Positions 35,972 through 43,074 of a stretch of DNA of 64,000 nt are shown here, one piece after another. The notes beneath the pieces are model-generated. The model was not told where the DNA came from. It saw only the letters and a list, made by a program, of their open reading frames with translations, and did no database searches. Each line of letters begins with the position of its first letter. The stretch's first letter is position 1. The DNA is from Nocardioides alkalitolerans (lineage in GTDB: Bacteria; Actinomycetota; Actinomycetes; Propionibacteriales; Nocardioidaceae): assembly GCA_038184435.1 (NCBI GenBank), contig CP116227.1:372001-436000 (forward strand), given 5' to 3'. A program made the translations under genes and the position numbers.

Positions 35972-37333
35972 ATGACCGCCGCCCTGCTGTACACCCTCGG
36001 TGTCGTCGTCTTCGTGGTGGCGATCCTGGTCTCGATCGCCCTGCACGAGCTCGGCCACATGATCCCGGCGAAGGCGTTCGGCGGGAAGGTGACGCAGTAC
36101 TTCGTCGGCTTCGGCCCGACGGTCTGGAGCAAGCAGGTCGGCGAGACGGAGTACGGCGTCAAGGCGATCCCGCTCGGCGGCTACGTCAAGATCGTGGGGA
36201 TGCTGCCGCCCGGCGCCGACGACCTCGCGGAGCAGGCCGGGGTGGACCCCGGCGGCGAGCCCGTCTACCGGGTCCGCAAGTCCAACACCGGCATGTTCAC
36301 GCAGCTCGTGAGCGACGCGCGGGCCGCCGAGTGGGAGACCATCGGTCCGGAGGACGCCGACCGGCTCTTCTACAAGATGCCGCCCTGGAAGAAGATCGTC
36401 GTGATGGCGGCCGGCCCGACCGTCAACATCGCGATCGCCTTCGGCATCTTCGCGGGCGTCTTCGCGACGTACGGCAACCCCGACGACGTGCGCACCACCA
36501 CGACGGTGGGGGCGATCTCGCAGTGCGTCGTGCCCTACGCCGAGTCCGGTCGCGAGTGCACGGCGGACGACCCGGTCACGCCGGCCGTGGCCGCCGGGCT
36601 CCAGCCCGGCGACGAGATCGTCGCCTTCAACGGCACCCGGATCCGCGACTGGCGCCAGATGCAGGACCTCATCCGCGGCAACTCCGACGGGCAGGCGCAG
36701 ATCGTCGTCGAGCGCGACGGCCGCGAGCTGACGCTGACGACGAACACCACCGTCACGGCGCGCCCCAGCAACGACGAGGACGCGGACCCGGCGGCGACCA
36801 CGGAGGTCGGCTTCCTCGGCGTGACGCCGACCACCGAGCTCGGGACCGGCGGGCCGCTCTACACGGTGGACCAGATGGGCACGATGGCGGTGCGCACCGT
36901 CGAGGCGCTCGTGCAGCTGCCGGCGAAGGTCTTCGGGGTCGGCAAGGCCATCGTCGGTCTCCAGGAGCGCGACCCGGAGAGCCCCGTCTCGATCGTGGGC
37001 GGCGGCCGGATCGCCGGCGAGACCACGGCGCTGGAGCAGTTCCCGGTGCAGGAGAAGGTCGTCTTCCTGCTCCTGCTCATCGCCGGCTTCAACTTCTTCA
37101 TCGGCATGTTCAACTTCATCCCGCTGCTGCCGCTCGACGGCGGCCACATCGCGGGCGCGGCGTACGAGGGCGTCCGTCGCCGGCTCGCCCGCCTGCGGCG
37201 TCGCCCCGACCCCGGGTACGTCGACGTGGCCCGGCTCCTGCCGGTGGCGTACGTCGTCGGGTCCGCCATCCTCGTCATGGGCATCGTGCTCATCGTCGGC
37301 GACCTCGTGGTGCCGCTCAGCCCGTACTCGTGA
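35972..37333 (+). CDS. rseP: RseP/Rip1-type site-2 protease
   Basis: Intramembrane zinc metalloprotease that cleaves anti-sigma factors and other membrane proteins. The zinc motif HELGH is at residues 25-29 in the first helix; the third ligand is in PLLPLDGGHIAGAAYEG near the C-terminus. A PDZ domain lies between (TPAVAAGLQPGDEIVAFNGTRIRDW). 453 aa, about four membrane segments. Fits the conserved dxr-rseP-ispG order. Confidence 0.94.
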   Translation: MTAALLYTLGVVVFVVAILVSIALHELGHMIPAKAFGGKVTQYFVGFGPTVWSKQVGETEYGVKAIPLGGYVKIVGMLPPGADDLAEQAGVDPGGEPVYRVRKSNTGMFTQLVSDARAAEWETIGPEDADRLFYKMPPWKKIVVMAAGPTVNIAIAFGIFAGVFATYGNPDDVRTTTTVGAISQCVVPYAESGRECTADDPVTPAVAAGLQPGDEIVAFNGTRIRDWRQMQDLIRGNSDGQAQIVVERDGRELTLTTNTTVTARPSNDEDADPAATTEVGFLGVTPTTELGTGGPLYTVDQMGTMAVRTVEALVQLPAKVFGVGKAIVGLQERDPESPVSIVGGGRIAGETTALEQFPVQEKVVFLLLLIAGFNFFIGMFNFIPLLPLDGGHIAGAAYEGVRRRLARLRRRPDPGYVDVARLLPVAYVVGSAILVMGIVLIVGDLVVPLSPYS

Positions 37334-37382
37334 GCGCGGCCCACAGCACCTTGCCGAGTCGGTGGGGTGGGGGAGTGCCGCG

Positions 37383-37388
37383 TAGCAT
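37383..37388 (+). promoter_or_regulatory. -10 TAGCAT, leaderless start of ispG
   Basis: TAGCAT, 6 nt (CGAGCC), then ATG at 37395. No ribosome-binding site in between. Confidence 0.6.
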
Positions 37389-37394
37389 CGAGCC

Positions 37395-38546
37395 ATGAGC
37401 TCTGTCGCCCTCGGCATGCCCGAAGCCCCGCCGCCGGTGCTCAGCCCGCGCCGCACCACCCGTCAGATCAAGGTCGGTTCCGTCGGCGTCGGCAGCGACC
37501 ACCCGATCTCGGTGCAGTCGATGACGACGACGCTGACGTCCGACGTCAACGCGACCCTCCAGCAGATCGCCGAGCTGACCGCCTCGGGCTGCGACATCGT
37601 GCGCGTCGCGTGCCCGAGCCAGGACGACGCCGACGCACTGCCGGCGATCGCGCGGAAGTCGCAGATCCCCGTCATCGCCGACATCCACTTCCAGCCGAAG
37701 TACGTCTTCGCCGCCATCGAGGCCGGCTGTGCCGCCGTGCGCGTCAACCCCGGCAACATCCGGAAGTTCGACGACCAGGTCAAGGAGATCGCGCAGGCGG
37801 CCACCGACCACGGCACGTCCATCCGGATCGGCGTCAACGCGGGCTCGCTCGACAAGCGCCTGCTGGAGAAGTACGGCAAGGCGACTCCCGAGGCCCTCGT
37901 GGAGTCGGCCGTCTGGGAGGCCTCGCTCTTCGAGGAGCACGGCTTCCGCGACTTCAAGATCTCGGTCAAGCACAACGACCCGGTCGTCATGGTGCGCGCC
38001 TACGAGCTGCTCGCCGAGGCCGGCGACTGGCCCCTGCACCTCGGTGTGACCGAGGCCGGCCCGGCCTTCCAGGGCACCATCAAGTCGGCGACCGCCTTCG
38101 GTGCCCTGCTCAGCCAGGGCATCGGCGACACGATCCGCGTCTCCCTCTCCGCCCCGCCGGTGGAGGAGGTCAAGGTGGGCCTGCAGATCCTCGAGTCGCT
38201 CAACCTGCGCCCCCGCCGGCTCGAGATCGTCTCCTGCCCGAGCTGCGGCCGCGCGCAGGTGGACGTCTACACGTTGGCCGAGCAGGTCACCGCGGGCCTC
38301 GACGGCCTCGAGGTACCGCTCCGCGTCGCCGTCATGGGCTGCGTCGTCAACGGGCCCGGCGAGGCCCGGGAGGCCGACCTCGGCGTCGCCTCGGGCAACG
38401 GCAAGGGCCAGATCTTCGTCAAGGGCGAGGTCATCAAGACCGTGCCCGAGAGCCAGATCGTGGAGACCCTCATCGAGGAGGCCATGCGGATCGCGGAGAG
38501 CATGGAGCCTGTCGAGGGCTCCGGCGCCCAGGTCTCCGTCTCCTGA
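37395..38546 (+). CDS. ispG: 4-hydroxy-3-methylbut-2-en-1-yl diphosphate synthase
   Basis: 4Fe-4S enzyme converting MEcPP to HMBPP, the penultimate MEP-pathway step. Motifs: SVQSMTTTLTSDVNATLQQI, GCDIVRVACPSQDDA, ADIHFQPKYVFAAIEAGCAAVRVNPGNI and HLGVTEAGPAFQG; cluster cysteines in SCPSCGR and MGCVVNGPGEAREAD. 383 aa. The start matches the leaderless element. Followed by a non-coding 509-bp gap. Confidence 0.97.
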   Translation: MSSVALGMPEAPPPVLSPRRTTRQIKVGSVGVGSDHPISVQSMTTTLTSDVNATLQQIAELTASGCDIVRVACPSQDDADALPAIARKSQIPVIADIHFQPKYVFAAIEAGCAAVRVNPGNIRKFDDQVKEIAQAATDHGTSIRIGVNAGSLDKRLLEKYGKATPEALVESAVWEASLFEEHGFRDFKISVKHNDPVVMVRAYELLAEAGDWPLHLGVTEAGPAFQGTIKSATAFGALLSQGIGDTIRVSLSAPPVEEVKVGLQILESLNLRPRRLEIVSCPSCGRAQVDVYTLAEQVTAGLDGLEVPLRVAVMGCVVNGPGEAREADLGVASGNGKGQIFVKGEVIKTVPESQIVETLIEEAMRIAESMEPVEGSGAQVSVS

Positions 38547-38671
38547 CCCGCTGGTACGGCGCGCGTCCGCGCCGGTCGCCGTTCTAGCGGCACACGTCGA
38601 GGGACGGGCCGGAGTCGGCGGATCGGGGCCCAGCACGGGTGTCGACCGGGGCGGGATCGCCGTGGCGCCCG

Positions 38672-38691
38672 GAACTGGGACGTTGGTGCGT
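38672..38691 (+). repeat. 20-bp direct repeat, copy 1
   Basis: GAACTGGGACGTTGGTGCGT; an identical copy starts 196 bp downstream. Confidence 0.85.
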
Positions 38692-38867
38692 CCGTCATGG
38701 AGCCGAACCTGTCCCATCCGCACATCTCGCGTGGCCGCGGTGGGGCGGGGTTGAGCCTAGGCCGCGTCCGCGTCCGCGATCGGTTCGGATGAGGTGGGCC
38801 AGCCCAGCCCAGCGCAGTCGCCCTCGCGCGCTGTGCCCCGAGCGCCGAGCGCCGAGTCCCGAGCCCA

Positions 38868-38887
38868 GAACTGGGACGTTGGTGCGT
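38868..38887 (+). repeat. 20-bp direct repeat, copy 2
   Basis: Exact second copy of the repeat at 38672, same orientation. Both are preceded by GCCC(G/A) and followed by unrelated sequence. Confidence 0.85.
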
Positions 38888-38964
38888 GCCCGATGGGGTG
38901 GATGGGTCTCCAGCTGCACAGTTCGCGCGGGCGGGCCTGGGCCTCGGCTTGGGGGTCTCCGTGG

Positions 38965-39019
38965 AAAGGGTCACGAACGACGGTGCTTCGGTGGGGATGG
39001 GTGTCGTTGGTGACCCTTT
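38965..39019 (+). terminator. Bidirectional terminator between ispG and the PKD gene
   Basis: Arms 38965-38981 and 39003-39019 pair over 17 bp with one mismatch; AAA on one side and TTTT on the other suit both strands. Confidence 0.75.
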
Positions 39020-39055
39020 TCGGGGGTGGTGGGCGTTCTGGTTCTGGTGGGTGGC

Positions 39056-39916
39056 CTATCCGGTGAGGACGGGGGTGGCTTGGCGGACCTGGAGGTCGAG
39101 GGTGGGGCTGGTCATGTCGACGGTGCCTTGGACGCGTTGCCAGGGGCGGTCGGCGACGCGGAAGTCGGCGGACCAGGTGGTGGTGAGGCGGGTGGGGTAG
39201 GTGCCGGTGCGGGTGTAGGCGTGGGTGATGTCGAGGTGGGGGTAGGGGGCGCCGGGGGTGGTGGTGGTCGTGGTGGTGCCGTCGCCGAAGTCCCAGGTGT
39301 AGATGGTGGGGGTGATGTCGAGGTCGACGGTGTAGCCCAGGACGGTGAGGGTGGTGGTGAAGGGTTCGGCGGTGGTGAAGAAGTTGGTCTCGAGGTTGAC
39401 CAGGGTGGTGCCGTCGGGGGGTTGGATGTGCAGGACGGTCTCGGGGAGCGGTACCTCGCGGAAGGCTTGGTAGACGGCGGCGTTGACGACGGCGGCGGGG
39501 TCCTCACCGGGGGTGGGGGTGCAGTTGGTGGGGCGTCCGGTGCCGGTGGCGAGGTAGGGGTTCTGGAGGTAGCGGCCGAGGGTGTTCTCGTCGCAGGCGG
39601 TGCGTCCGGCGCAGATGTTGCCGAGTGTGAGGCCCGCGATCGAGGAGGGCAGGCAGATGGAGGCGTCGACGTAGGACTGCCGCGCAGCCATGACCTGAGC
39701 CTGGGAAGGTCTACGGGAGTCGGACCCCCTCGGTGCTGCACCCTCAGCGCGAACGGCGTCTGAGCGCTCGACGGTGACGAGGAAGTGCTGTTGCCTCGCT
39801 GCGACCGGCGAGTCGTCTTCGTCTGCGACCGCGGAAAGGCCAGAGGCCAGATCGGATCCGCCGAGAACGAGAATCGCGGCCGCCAGGGCTGTCAGTACTG
39901 CTCGGTGAGAAGCCAC
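39056..39916 (-). CDS. Secreted PKD-like domain protein
   Basis: 286-aa exported protein. An N-terminal signal segment (SHRAVLTALAAAILVLGGSDLASG) is followed by a region with paired cysteines (ICLPSSIAGL, GNICAGRTACDENTLG, NCTPTPGED). A PKD-like beta domain spans residues about 165-260, with YTWDFGDGTTTT and HLDITHAYTRTGTYPTRLTTTW (the WDFGDG and HxY.. hallmarks). The Thr/Pro-rich coding makes the sense strand strikingly poor in G over T. GTG at 39916 overlaps the upstream lipoprotein gene by 25 bp, so the two form an operon. Role unknown; PKD domains usually mediate surface or glycan contacts. Confidence 0.75.
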   Translation of the reverse strand: MASHRAVLTALAAAILVLGGSDLASGLSAVADEDDSPVAARQQHFLVTVERSDAVRAEGAAPRGSDSRRPSQAQVMAARQSYVDASICLPSSIAGLTLGNICAGRTACDENTLGRYLQNPYLATGTGRPTNCTPTPGEDPAAVVNAAVYQAFREVPLPETVLHIQPPDGTTLVNLETNFFTTAEPFTTTLTVLGYTVDLDITPTIYTWDFGDGTTTTTTTPGAPYPHLDITHAYTRTGTYPTRLTTTWSADFRVADRPWQRVQGTVDMTSPTLDLQVRQATPVLTG

Positions 39917-40434
39917 GAGACGCTCCAGCCGTTCTCATCCTGCGTGAGCCCCAATGCGAGCGAGCCGAATGGCGAGGACTCTGAGCCGCTGATGTCCACG
40001 TCCCCAGTGACCACTAGATCGGACGGGACAGGGTCGTCGGGAACCGGCCCACGGGTCTCGAGGTCAACCGTCGACCATGCGCCGTCAGTCGATGAAAGCG
40101 GTTGACCGTCCATCGACGCGTACAGCGACTGGCAGACCTCGCATTCGGCGCCGGTGATTTGTTCGATAGCAGACACGTCCCCCGAGATAGCTGAGTAGTT
40201 CACCAGCTCCACCCAGTGCTCCACGAACGCCACGGCGGCCGCGTCGTCGTCGCCCCGCGCCTCGTCCGGCAGCACCGGAACGGCCGCCTCCGACGAAGAA
40301 GACACCACCGGCGACGACGGCGACGACGGCGCCTCCGACGCACCCTCTTCCGCACCACCCCCGCCCCCGGTGCACGCCGCGAGCAGCGACGTACCGACGA
40401 CGAGTCCGACCAACCTGCCTCCACGGCCCTGCAT
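39892..40434 (-). CDS. DUF6318-type lipoprotein
   Basis: 180-aa lipoprotein: the signal peptide MQGRGGRLVGLVVGTSLLAAC has lipobox LAAC (Cys21), then a Gly/Ser/Pro linker (about residues 22-52). The folded part AAAVAFVEHWVELVNYSAISGDVSAIEQITGAECEVCQSL resembles DUF6318, an NTF2-like domain with a CxxC-type cysteine pair. The start at 40434 has GGAGG five nt upstream; no need for the longer frame. The downstream PKD gene overlaps its end. Function unknown. Confidence 0.8.
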   Translation of the reverse strand: MQGRGGRLVGLVVGTSLLAACTGGGGGAEEGASEAPSSPSSPVVSSSSEAAVPVLPDEARGDDDAAAVAFVEHWVELVNYSAISGDVSAIEQITGAECEVCQSLYASMDGQPLSSTDGAWSTVDLETRGPVPDDPVPSDLVVTGDVDISGSESSPFGSLALGLTQDENGWSVSWLLTEQY

Positions 40435-40560
40435 GCGGTCCTCCGACGAGCCCGGGTCGACGCGCCCGATCGCGTCGACAACCGCGCCCAATCTAGGACA
40501 GCCCCGACCTACTCGACCACCCTCGTGCGGCCGACCTGTGGACGACGGGGCGGACTCGCC

Positions 40561-40566
40561 TAGGCT
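40561..40566 (+). promoter_or_regulatory. -10 TAGGCT, leaderless start of the GNAT gene
   Basis: TAGGCT, 6 nt (CGCATC), then GTG at 40573. Another GTG follows directly at 40576. Confidence 0.55.
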
Positions 40567-40572
40567 CGCATC

Positions 40573-41421
40573 GTGGTGCTGACGAAGCAGGGGGTCCGGG
40601 TGCTGGGCCCGGCCGACCTCGACGAGTTCCTGGCACTCGTCGAGCGCGACCCTGTGATCAACGTCTTCGTCGACCACCGGGCCCGCACGACGCGCCTCCA
40701 GCCGCGCTGGTTGGGCGGTGAGGTGTGGGGCCACTACGACTCCGGCGACCTGGTCGCGGCGTGCCACGTCGCGGCGAACCTGGTGCCGGTCAACGCCGAT
40801 GCGGAGGCGGTCCGCGCGTTCGCGGCCCACGCCCCGCAGCGCATCCGCTCCGTGTCGACCATCGTGGGTCCGCAGCCCGCGGTGGACGCCTTCTGGAGCA
40901 GCGTCTCCCCCCGCTGGGGGGCTCCGCGCGAGATCCGCTTCGCCCAGCCGCACCTGGAGATCGGCGACGCTCCCCTCGTCGCGCCCGACCCCGAGGTGCG
41001 CCGCACGACGACGGAAGACATGGACGCGCTGTACCCGGCGTGCGTGGCGATGTACACCGAGGAGGTCGGCGTCTCGCCCGAGCGCGGGGGAGGCGCGGAG
41101 CTCTACCGCGCGCGGGTGGCCCAGCTCGTCGCGCGCGGCTGGTCCTTCGCCCGCTTCGACGACCGGGGCCGCGTCATCTTCAAGGCGGAGGTGGCGTGCA
41201 CGTCGCCCCACGCCGCGCAGGTGCAGGGGGTCTGGGTGGCGCCCGAGCACCGGCGCGCCGGGCTGGCGACGGCCGGCATGGCGGCCGTCGTGGAGAGGGT
41301 CCGCGCCGAGATCGCCCCGGTGGTCTCGCTCTACGTCAACGAGTGGAACACCGGGGCGCGGCTGGCCTACGAGCGCGTCGGCTTCGTCGAGACGGCGCGC
41401 TTCACGACCGTGATGTTCTGA
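40573..41421 (+). CDS. GNAT N-acetyltransferase with DUF4081 N-terminus
   Basis: 282-aa two-part protein. The N-terminal half (GVRVLGPADLDEFLALVERDPVINVFVDHRA...) matches the DUF4081 partner domain; the C-terminal half is a GNAT fold with the acetyl-CoA loop in VQGVWVAPEHRRAGLATAGMAAV and YVNEWNTGARLAYERVGFVE. A protein of this type normally lies between ispG and proS in actinobacteria, as here apart from insertions. Substrate unknown. Converges on the dehydrogenase gene with only 9 bp between stops. Confidence 0.9.
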   Translation: MVLTKQGVRVLGPADLDEFLALVERDPVINVFVDHRARTTRLQPRWLGGEVWGHYDSGDLVAACHVAANLVPVNADAEAVRAFAAHAPQRIRSVSTIVGPQPAVDAFWSSVSPRWGAPREIRFAQPHLEIGDAPLVAPDPEVRRTTTEDMDALYPACVAMYTEEVGVSPERGGGAELYRARVAQLVARGWSFARFDDRGRVIFKAEVACTSPHAAQVQGVWVAPEHRRAGLATAGMAAVVERVRAEIAPVVSLYVNEWNTGARLAYERVGFVETARFTTVMF

Positions 41422-41430
41422 GGAAGCCGC

Positions 41431-42495
41431 TCAGCGCCGCGGGTCGACGAGGATCTTGACCGCGGTCTCGTTGCGGTGGATCAGCGTGTCGAAGCCGGCG
41501 TCGACGAGCTCGTCCAACCCGATGACGCCGGTGATGAACGGCTTGAGGTCGACCTTGCCCTCGCGCGCCAGCGCGATCGTGGCCGGGTGGGAGTTGACGT
41601 AGGCGATCGTGCCCCGCAGGTCGAGCTCCTTGAGCACCAGCTTCTGCACGTCCAGCTCGCCGCGGTGGCCCCAGATCGAGACCACGACGACGACGCCCCG
41701 CGGCTTCGTCGCCTCGACGAGCGTGTCGAGGGCCGGCTGCACGCTCGTCGCCTCGAAGGAGATGTCGGCCCCGACCCCGTCCGTGAGGGCCAGCACCTCG
41801 GCGACGACGTCCTGCGCCGTCGGGTCGAGCACGTGCTGGGCGACGCCGGTCTCGAGGGCCTTCTGCCGGCGCAGCGGGCTGGGCTCCGAGACGATGACGG
41901 TGGTGCCCTCGGCCCGCAGCACGGCCGCCGTCAGGAGCCCGATCGGGCCGGCGCCGGTGATGAGGGCGACGTCGCCCCGCTGCCCGCCCGAGCGCTGGAA
42001 GGCGTGGTAGCCCACGGCCAGGGGCTCGATGAGCGCCGCCTCGTCGAGCGGCAGGTCGCCGACGGGGTGCACCCAGCGCCGCTCCACCACGATGCGCTCC
42101 GCCAGGCCGCCGCCGCGGCCGCCGAGCCCGATGAAGTTCATGTCGGGGGAGAGGTGGTAGGAGTCGTTGGCGCTGCTCGTGTCGACGTCGTCCCGCACGA
42201 TGTAGGGCTCGACCACCACGCTGTCGCCGACGGCGAGGTCCTCGACGCCCTCGCCGAGCGCGTAGACCGTCCCCGACATCTCGTGCCCCAGCGTGATCGG
42301 CGCCGCCTCGCCCGAGATTGGGTGCGGGTGGCCGTGCGGGGGCACGAAGATCGGACCGTCGAGGTACTCGTGCAGGTCGGTCCCGCAGATGCCGCAGAAC
42401 GCGACCTCGATGCCGACCGTGCCCGGCGCGACCGCCGGTTCCGGCACCTCCTCGATGCGGATGTCGCCCCGGTCGTGGTAGCGCGCTGCCTTCAT
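41431..42495 (-). CDS. Zinc-type alcohol dehydrogenase, 2,3-butanediol-dehydrogenase-like
   Basis: Medium-chain dehydrogenase of 354 aa. Catalytic zinc ligands are visible: FCGICGTDLHEY and GHEMSGTV; the NAD-binding motif is ITGAGPIGLLTAAVLRAEG. The overall pattern (GICGTDLHEYLDGPIF, DLPLDEAALIEPLAVGYHA, FITGVIGLDELVDAGFDTL) fits (R,R)-butanediol dehydrogenases. Odd point: the structural-zinc loop, normally four cysteines after EPYI, reads VRDDVDTSSANDSYHL with none, so this site is lost. GAAGG precedes the ATG. Roles could include acetoin/butanediol interconversion or another vicinal diol. Confidence 0.88.
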   Translation of the reverse strand: MKAARYHDRGDIRIEEVPEPAVAPGTVGIEVAFCGICGTDLHEYLDGPIFVPPHGHPHPISGEAAPITLGHEMSGTVYALGEGVEDLAVGDSVVVEPYIVRDDVDTSSANDSYHLSPDMNFIGLGGRGGGLAERIVVERRWVHPVGDLPLDEAALIEPLAVGYHAFQRSGGQRGDVALITGAGPIGLLTAAVLRAEGTTVIVSEPSPLRRQKALETGVAQHVLDPTAQDVVAEVLALTDGVGADISFEATSVQPALDTLVEATKPRGVVVVVSIWGHRGELDVQKLVLKELDLRGTIAYVNSHPATIALAREGKVDLKPFITGVIGLDELVDAGFDTLIHRNETAVKILVDPRR

Positions 42496-42619
42496 CTCGG
42501 TGCCCTTCGTCGCGGGTGGGTGGGGATCACCGACGCACGCTAGGTACGCCGCGGTGCCGGCGACAGCGCTGCGCGACGTTGCACGGGATCGGTCCCGGTG
42601 GCCGCTGGTGACCCACCGG

Positions 42620-42625
42620 TAACCT
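42620..42625 (+). promoter_or_regulatory. -10 TAACCT, leaderless start of the DoxX gene
   Basis: TAACCT, 7 nt (CCGGGCC), then ATG at 42633. Confidence 0.6.
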
Positions 42626-42632
42626 CCGGGCC

Positions 42633-43010
42633 ATGACCTCGACCGACGTCCAGCCGCTCAGCCCGACCGCCCGCGGGCTCGCCGCCGCCTTCGCCGTCTC
42701 CGGCGTCGTCCACCTCGTGCGCCCCGAGACCTTCGCGCCGCTGATGCCGAAGGCCCTGCCCGCGCACACCGAGCTCATCAAGGGGTCCGGCGTGGCCGAG
42801 CTGGCGTGCGCCGCGGGGCTGCTCCACCCCCGCACGCGGCGGGCGGCCGGCCTGGCCAGCGCGGCGCTCCTGGTCGGCGTGTTCCCGGGCAACGTCACGA
42901 TGGCCTGGCGGGCCCGCCGGAGCCGCAACGCGGCGTACCGCTGGGGCACCGTCGCGCGCCTGCCCCTGCAGGTGCCGCTCGTGCGCGCCGCCCTGCGCGC
43001 CGGGCGCTGA
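42633..43010 (+). CDS. DoxX-like small membrane protein
   Basis: 125-aa protein with about three to four short hydrophobic segments (ARGLAAAFAVSGVVHLV; GVAELACAAGLL; AAGLASAALLVGVFPGNVTMA). The pattern GSGVAELACAAGLLHPRTRRAAG...LVGVFPGNVTMAW is that of DoxX-related proteins. Basic C-terminus. Transcribed alone from a leaderless promoter. Physiological role unknown; family members are tied to redox or thiol stress in some bacteria. Confidence 0.78.
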   Translation: MTSTDVQPLSPTARGLAAAFAVSGVVHLVRPETFAPLMPKALPAHTELIKGSGVAELACAAGLLHPRTRRAAGLASAALLVGVFPGNVTMAWRARRSRNAAYRWGTVARLPLQVPLVRAALRAGR

Positions 43011-43061
43011 CGCCGCGGGGCGGCTGTGGAAACCCGTGCGCGCCGCCGCCGCACCCGCCAG

Positions 43062-43067
43062 TAGCCT
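43062..43067 (+). promoter_or_regulatory. -10 TAGCCT, leaderless start of proS
   Basis: TAGCCT, 7 nt (TCGTCCC), then ATG at 43075. A second ATG (43087) lies 12 nt in. Confidence 0.6.
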
Positions 43068-43074
43068 TCGTCCC

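Larger units (their letters stand above)
38547..39055 (+). other. Gene-free 509-bp gap after ispG
   Basis: No frame in this stretch shows protein-like composition. It holds two copies of a 20-bp repeat, a tandem GCGTCC unit near 38764 and an AGCGCCG run near 38841. A strong bidirectional terminator closes it on the right. It lies at the boundary between the conserved dxr-rseP-ispG block and accessory genes. Confidence 0.6.

Noticed and set aside
42533..42632. Extra small gene between the dehydrogenase and DoxX genes
   Set aside because: The 137-bp gap has no ribosome site or protein-like frame; the TAACCT promoter for the DoxX gene accounts for it.
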